Of a stretch of DNA of 64,000 nt, positions 61,110 to 64,000 are shown piece by piece; within the stretch, counting starts at the first letter, position 1, and each line of letters starts with the position of its first letter. Below the pieces are notes generated by a model. The model ran no database searches, was not told the origin of the DNA, and worked only from the letters and a program-made list of their open reading frames with translations. The stretch is from Sphaerimonospora thailandensis. Lineage in GTDB: Bacteria > Actinomycetota > Actinomycetes > Streptosporangiales > Streptosporangiaceae. Made by a program: the position numbers and the translations under genes. The stretch spans positions 62,001 through 126,000 of the forward strand of contig NZ_BOOG01000003.1 of assembly GCF_016863115.1 (NCBI RefSeq), given 5' to 3'.

Positions 61110-62712
61110 GTTCTCCAAGACGACGGAGTTCTCCGCGGCGACGATCGACCGCTACTACGCCGACGGCGTCTGGACCGGCGACACGATCGCCGATCTGGTG
61201 GCGCGCAACGCCGCGGACGCGCCGGACGCCGTCGCCTTCCACGCCTCCGACGCCACGCTGACGTGGCGGGAGTACGACCGGCTGTCCACCCGGCTGGCCG
61301 CGGCCTGGGCCCTCAACGGCCTGCGGCCCGGTGACATGATCGCGGTCCTGTTCACCGGTGGCGCACTCACCCATGTGGCCTACCTGGCCGCGCAGAAGGC
61401 CGGGCTGGTGACCGTCGGCCTGCCGCCGCGGGCCGGGGACGCCGAGATCGCGCACCTGCTGAGGCACACCGGCGCGGCCGCGCTGGCGACCCGGGCGTCG
61501 CATCGCGGCCGGCCGGGGCACGAGATCGCCCGGGCCGCCGGGGTCGGCCGGCATCTGGTGGTGGACCTGATCGGGTCGGACCTCACCGTGGCGTGCGAGG
61601 GCGTTCCGCTGCCGGTCCCGCCGTGGGAGCAGGCCGCGGCGCGGGTGGCCGGCCGGGGGCTCGGCCCCGACGACCTGTTCTTCCTCAACTCCACCTCCGG
61701 CACGACCGGGCGGCCCAAGTGCGTGCGGGCGACCATGAACATCCGCAAGTACTTCGGACCGCTCGCCGCGGAGGCCGCCGGCTTCGGCCCCGGCGAGGTG
61801 GTGCTGAGCGCGCTGCCCGCGCCGTACGGCTTCGGACTGTGGAGCGCCCACGTGGTGCCGGCGCAGTACCGCTTCCCCACCGTGCTCACCGCCGAGTTCG
61901 ACCCGGCCGAGACGCTGCGGCTGATCGAGCGCCACCGGGTGACCGTGCTCGCGGCCGTGACCAGCCAGTTCATCATGCTGCTGAACGCGCCGGAGTTCGC
62001 CGAGCACGACCTGAGCTCGCTGCGGGTGCTGTTCACCGGCGGGGAACGGGTGCCCTATCACCGCGCCGTCGAGTTCGAGGAGCGCACCGGCTGCGCCGTG
62101 CTGCAGTTCTACGGATCCAACGAGGCGGGCCCGATCTCGGTCACCAGGGTCGCCGACGACCGGGAGCGGCGGCTGCGCACGGCGGGCCGCCCGATCCCGG
62201 AGATGCGGGTCCGGTTCATCACCCCCGAAGGGGCCATGGATGAGAGCGGCCCCGGCCAGGTCGCCGTCGACGGGCCGGGCTGCTGCCCCGGCTACTTCCG
62301 GGACGAGCAGGCCGACCGCGTTCTGTTCCGGGCGGACGGCCGGCTGCTCACCGGGGACATCGGGAGCGTGGACGAGGCCGGTTATCTGTCGGTGACCGGG
62401 CGGACCGCCGACTTCATCATCAGGGGTGGGCACAACGTCAGCGCACTTGTGGTGGAGGAGTCGGTCGGCGGTCACCCCCGGGTGGCCCAGACGGCCGTGA
62501 TCGGAATGCCCGACGAGGTGCTGGGCGAGCGGGTGTGCGCGTTCGTGGTCACCCGCGACGGTCGCGAACTGACCCTCGACGACCTGCGGGAGCACCTGGA
62601 CGCCGCGGGCGTCTCCAAGGTGAACTGGCCGGAGCGCCTGGTCCGGCTGCCCGCCCTGCCGATGGGGGCGGGCGGCAAGGTCGACAAGCCGGCGCTGCGC
62701 GGGCTGGTGTGA
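61102..62712 (+). CDS. Acyl-CoA synthetase (AMP-forming), second copy
   Basis: This 536-residue adenylate-forming ligase is best started at GTG 61102 (GGAG six bases upstream), overlapping the SDR stop; ATG 61090 is an alternative. Motifs are NSTSGTTGRPKCVRATM (P-loop), QFYGSNEAG, LLTGDIGSVDEAGYL, TGRTADFIIRGGHNVS and PMGAGGKVDKPALR with the catalytic Lys. It is closely related to the truncated third ligase at 63204 and distinct from the first. It probably activates a substrate brought in by the importer. Confidence 0.92.
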   Translation: MPEFSKTTEFSAATIDRYYADGVWTGDTIADLVARNAADAPDAVAFHASDATLTWREYDRLSTRLAAAWALNGLRPGDMIAVLFTGGALTHVAYLAAQKAGLVTVGLPPRAGDAEIAHLLRHTGAAALATRASHRGRPGHEIARAAGVGRHLVVDLIGSDLTVACEGVPLPVPPWEQAAARVAGRGLGPDDLFFLNSTSGTTGRPKCVRATMNIRKYFGPLAAEAAGFGPGEVVLSALPAPYGFGLWSAHVVPAQYRFPTVLTAEFDPAETLRLIERHRVTVLAAVTSQFIMLLNAPEFAEHDLSSLRVLFTGGERVPYHRAVEFEERTGCAVLQFYGSNEAGPISVTRVADDRERRLRTAGRPIPEMRVRFITPEGAMDESGPGQVAVDGPGCCPGYFRDEQADRVLFRADGRLLTGDIGSVDEAGYLSVTGRTADFIIRGGHNVSALVVEESVGGHPRVAQTAVIGMPDEVLGERVCAFVVTRDGRELTLDDLREHLDAAGVSKVNWPERLVRLPALPMGAGGKVDKPALRGLV

Positions 62713-62724
62713 CCACGGGCTGCC

Positions 62725-63123
62725 TCAGCCGCGGCCCTGGATCAGGGTCTGGGTCACCTGGCCGTCGCCGATCGTGGTGCCCGCCACTCGCGCGGACACG
62801 TCGAAGGTGATGTGGCGGCCGCGCACTTCGGCCACCACCGCCCGCACGTCGACGCGCTGGCCGGCCAGGGCCGGGGCCCGGTGCCGTACCCCGATCCAGG
62901 TGCCGACGGCGGCGGCGCCCGGCGCGAAACGCGGGCGCAGGATGTCGGCGGCGGTGTCCTCCAGGAAAGCGATCAGCGACGGGGTGGTGAGCACCGGGGG
63001 CGCCCCGGGCACGTGCCCGGTGACCATGGACTCGGTCACCTCGAAGGAGCGCTCCATCTGATCGCCCGCTTGCACCGGATCGGCCAGCAGCTGGTCCGCG
63101 GCCGGGGTCTGCCAGATGTCCAT
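62725..63123 (-). CDS. FlK-like hotdog thioesterase
   Basis: This 132-residue hotdog-fold protein starts at ATG 63123 behind AAGGAGG. It resembles fluoroacetyl-CoA thioesterase FlK: the Thr-x7-Glu pair (TTPSLIAFLED) and the active-site His (IGVRHRAPAL) are present, followed by VRAVVAEVRGRHITFDVSAR. It would hydrolyse an acyl-CoA, perhaps as a safety valve for a dead-end CoA ester made by the three ligases. It is divergent from the third ligase gene and shares the KstR2-like site 3 region. Confidence 0.85.
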   Translation of the reverse strand: MDIWQTPAADQLLADPVQAGDQMERSFEVTESMVTGHVPGAPPVLTTPSLIAFLEDTAADILRPRFAPGAAAVGTWIGVRHRAPALAGQRVDVRAVVAEVRGRHITFDVSARVAGTTIGDGQVTQTLIQGRG

Positions 63124-63167
63124 TCCGCCTCCTTGACGTCCTTTTTGGATCCACACAGAATGACACA

Positions 63168-63181
63168 ACCAAGCATTTGTT
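63168..63181. promoter_or_regulatory. KstR2-like operator, site 3 (thioesterase/ligase divergent promoter)
   Basis: ACCAAGCATTTGTT is the best match of the three sites, with one difference from AnCAAGnnCTTGnT. It lies 44 bases before the thioesterase start on one side and 22 before the ligase start on the other, so it could control both. Confidence 0.65.
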
Positions 63182-63203
63182 AGATAGATTAGGGCAGGGT
63201 ACC

Positions 63204-64000
63204 GTGGGATTCGCTGATGTCGCCGCTCTGTTTCCGCCTGGTACGGCGCCGGCCGCCGGCAGCGCGCACGAGCGTTACGTCGCGCAGCGGCTCGCCGAGG
63301 TGGGGCGGTGGGGCACGGACACGCTCGTCGACCGGGTGCGTCGGCACGCCGCGGTCATCCCCGACCGTCCCGCCTTCATCGCCGCCCCGGCTCCGGGGAA
63401 GACTTCAGGGAACGCCTCGGGGGAGGTCTCAGGAGAAGACGGGGACCGGATCAGCTGGAGGCAGTACGACGAGCTGTCCGACCGCCTCGCCGTGCTGCTG
63501 CTGCGCTCCGCAGTCCCTGGCGGTGGCGGCCTCGCGCGCGGTGAACGGGTCGGAGTGCTGCTCCCGGACGGCGTGGCCGTACACGTCGCCTATCTGGCGG
63601 CGCTGAAGGCCGGCGTCGTGGTCGTGGGCATCGGGCCGCGGGCCGGCCGCCAGGAGCTCCGGCACCTGCTCACCGTCGGCGGCGCCACGGCGCTGATCAG
63701 CCACGCGGAACACCGCGGCACACCCGTCGGCGAGCTCGTCGACGGGCTGCCGCTGCAGTCGCGGCTGGTGCTGCCCCACCGGCTCACGGACGCGGACTGG
63801 CCCGAGCCGACGCGGGACGATCGCCGGCTGCTCGAGTCCCGCGCCCTCGGCCTCGGCGAGATCCATCTGCTGAACGGCACCTCGGGCACCACCGGCATGC
63901 CCAAATGCGTGGCGCACAACCAGAACCGGTGGATGTACTACCACGAGCTCGCCGTCGAGGCGGGGGCGCTCACCCCTGACGACGTCTTCCTCACCCTCAT
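63204..64000 (+). CDS. Acyl-CoA synthetase (AMP-forming), third copy, partial
   Basis: The 5' part (265 codons) of an adenylate-forming ligase starts at GTG 63204 after GGGCAGGG and runs off the window. The P-loop is NGTSGTTGMPKCVAHNQNRW. The order of motifs, including DGVAVHVAYLAALKAGVVVV, parallels the second ligase (GGALTHVAYLAAQKAGLVTV), so the two are paralogues. A low-complexity insertion (PGKTSGNASGEVSGEDG) follows the N-terminal helix region. Confidence 0.9.
   Translation, partial: MGFADVAALFPPGTAPAAGSAHERYVAQRLAEVGRWGTDTLVDRVRRHAAVIPDRPAFIAAPAPGKTSGNASGEVSGEDGDRISWRQYDELSDRLAVLLLRSAVPGGGGLARGERVGVLLPDGVAVHVAYLAALKAGVVVVGIGPRAGRQELRHLLTVGGATALISHAEHRGTPVGELVDGLPLQSRLVLPHRLTDADWPEPTRDDRRLLESRALGLGEIHLLNGTSGTTGMPKCVAHNQNRWMYYHELAVEAGALTPDDVFLTL

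Noticed and set aside
1-64000. tRNA or rRNA genes and complete insertion sequences
   Set aside because: Scanning by eye showed no cloverleaf-like sequence with CCA-type ends, no rRNA motifs and no transposase domain, though tRNAs can be missed without a dedicated search.

Overview
The window is chromosomal DNA from a high-GC, Gram-positive filamentous actinomycete. Gene families, GTG/TTG starts, ATGA stop/start overlaps and the LuxR/LAL, NarL and XRE-type regulators point to the Streptosporangiales (Streptosporangium/Nonomuraea/Microbispora-like); this placement is inferred from style, not from a marker gene. No rRNA, tRNA, complete IS element or CRISPR array was seen.

Layout. (1) 0-1.5 kb: a secreted CBM2-GH18 chitinase. 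(2) 1.9-6.6 kb: a two-gene conflict-system-like module, a Trypco1-type small protein followed by a 1435-residue trypsin/nSTAND ATPase/WD40-like membrane protein. (3) 6.6-14.4 kb: an accessory zone rich in decayed genes: a helD helicase remnant, a frameshifted membrane-protein gene, DUF397/XRE scraps, two fragments of a pterin-carbinolamine dehydratase gene, a frameshifted XRE regulator, and a few intact hypotheticals. (4) 14.4-15.4 kb: an AraC regulator.

(5) 15.6-35.0 kb is the most interesting region: a RiPP (ribosomally made, post-translationally modified peptide) gene cluster. A divergent intergenic region at 23.1-23.3 kb separates two operons. Rightwards come an 89-residue precursor ending in a Cys/Trp/Gly/Ser-rich core, a radical SAM/SPASM enzyme, a PqqD-like recognition protein and an FAD-dependent oxidoreductase. 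Leftwards come a 63-residue protein that looks like the precursor leader without a core, an adenylate cyclase-ATPase, a subtilisin-like protease, a GAF protein and a LAL-type LuxR regulator. A third, leftward operon (33.3 to 27.7 kb) encodes an ABC exporter, YcaO, TfuA and a cytochrome P450. An ATP-grasp/LuxR fusion, preceded by a coupled 48-codon ORF, closes the right edge. Two nearly identical 56-bp elements in opposite orientation sit before the precursor operon and before the exporter/YcaO operon, implying co-regulation. The enzyme set predicts a peptide carrying radical SAM-made links, a backbone thioamide and oxidative tailoring.

(6) 35.1-40.1 kb: housekeeping-like singles: metallophosphoesterase, a small exported Cys-rich protein, enoyl-CoA hydratase, a primary-like sigma factor and a GT4 glycosyltransferase. 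(7) 40.2-48.3 kb: a four-gene MacB/FtsX-type ABC system (two very large permeases, two ATPases).

(8) 48.4-64 kb: a catabolic region headed by a KstR2-like TetR regulator. A translationally coupled leftward operon encodes a four-subunit 2-oxoacid:ferredoxin oxidoreductase with an embedded GntR regulator. A rightward series encodes a zinc alcohol dehydrogenase, a CoA ligase, a complete branched-chain-amino-acid-type ABC importer, an SDR, a second CoA ligase, a FlK-like thioesterase (opposite strand) and a third CoA ligase that runs off the end. Three copies of a 14-bp KstR2-like palindrome lie before the TetR gene, the importer and the last ligase, suggesting one regulon for uptake and CoA-dependent breakdown of a carboxylic acid whose identity cannot be read from the sequence.
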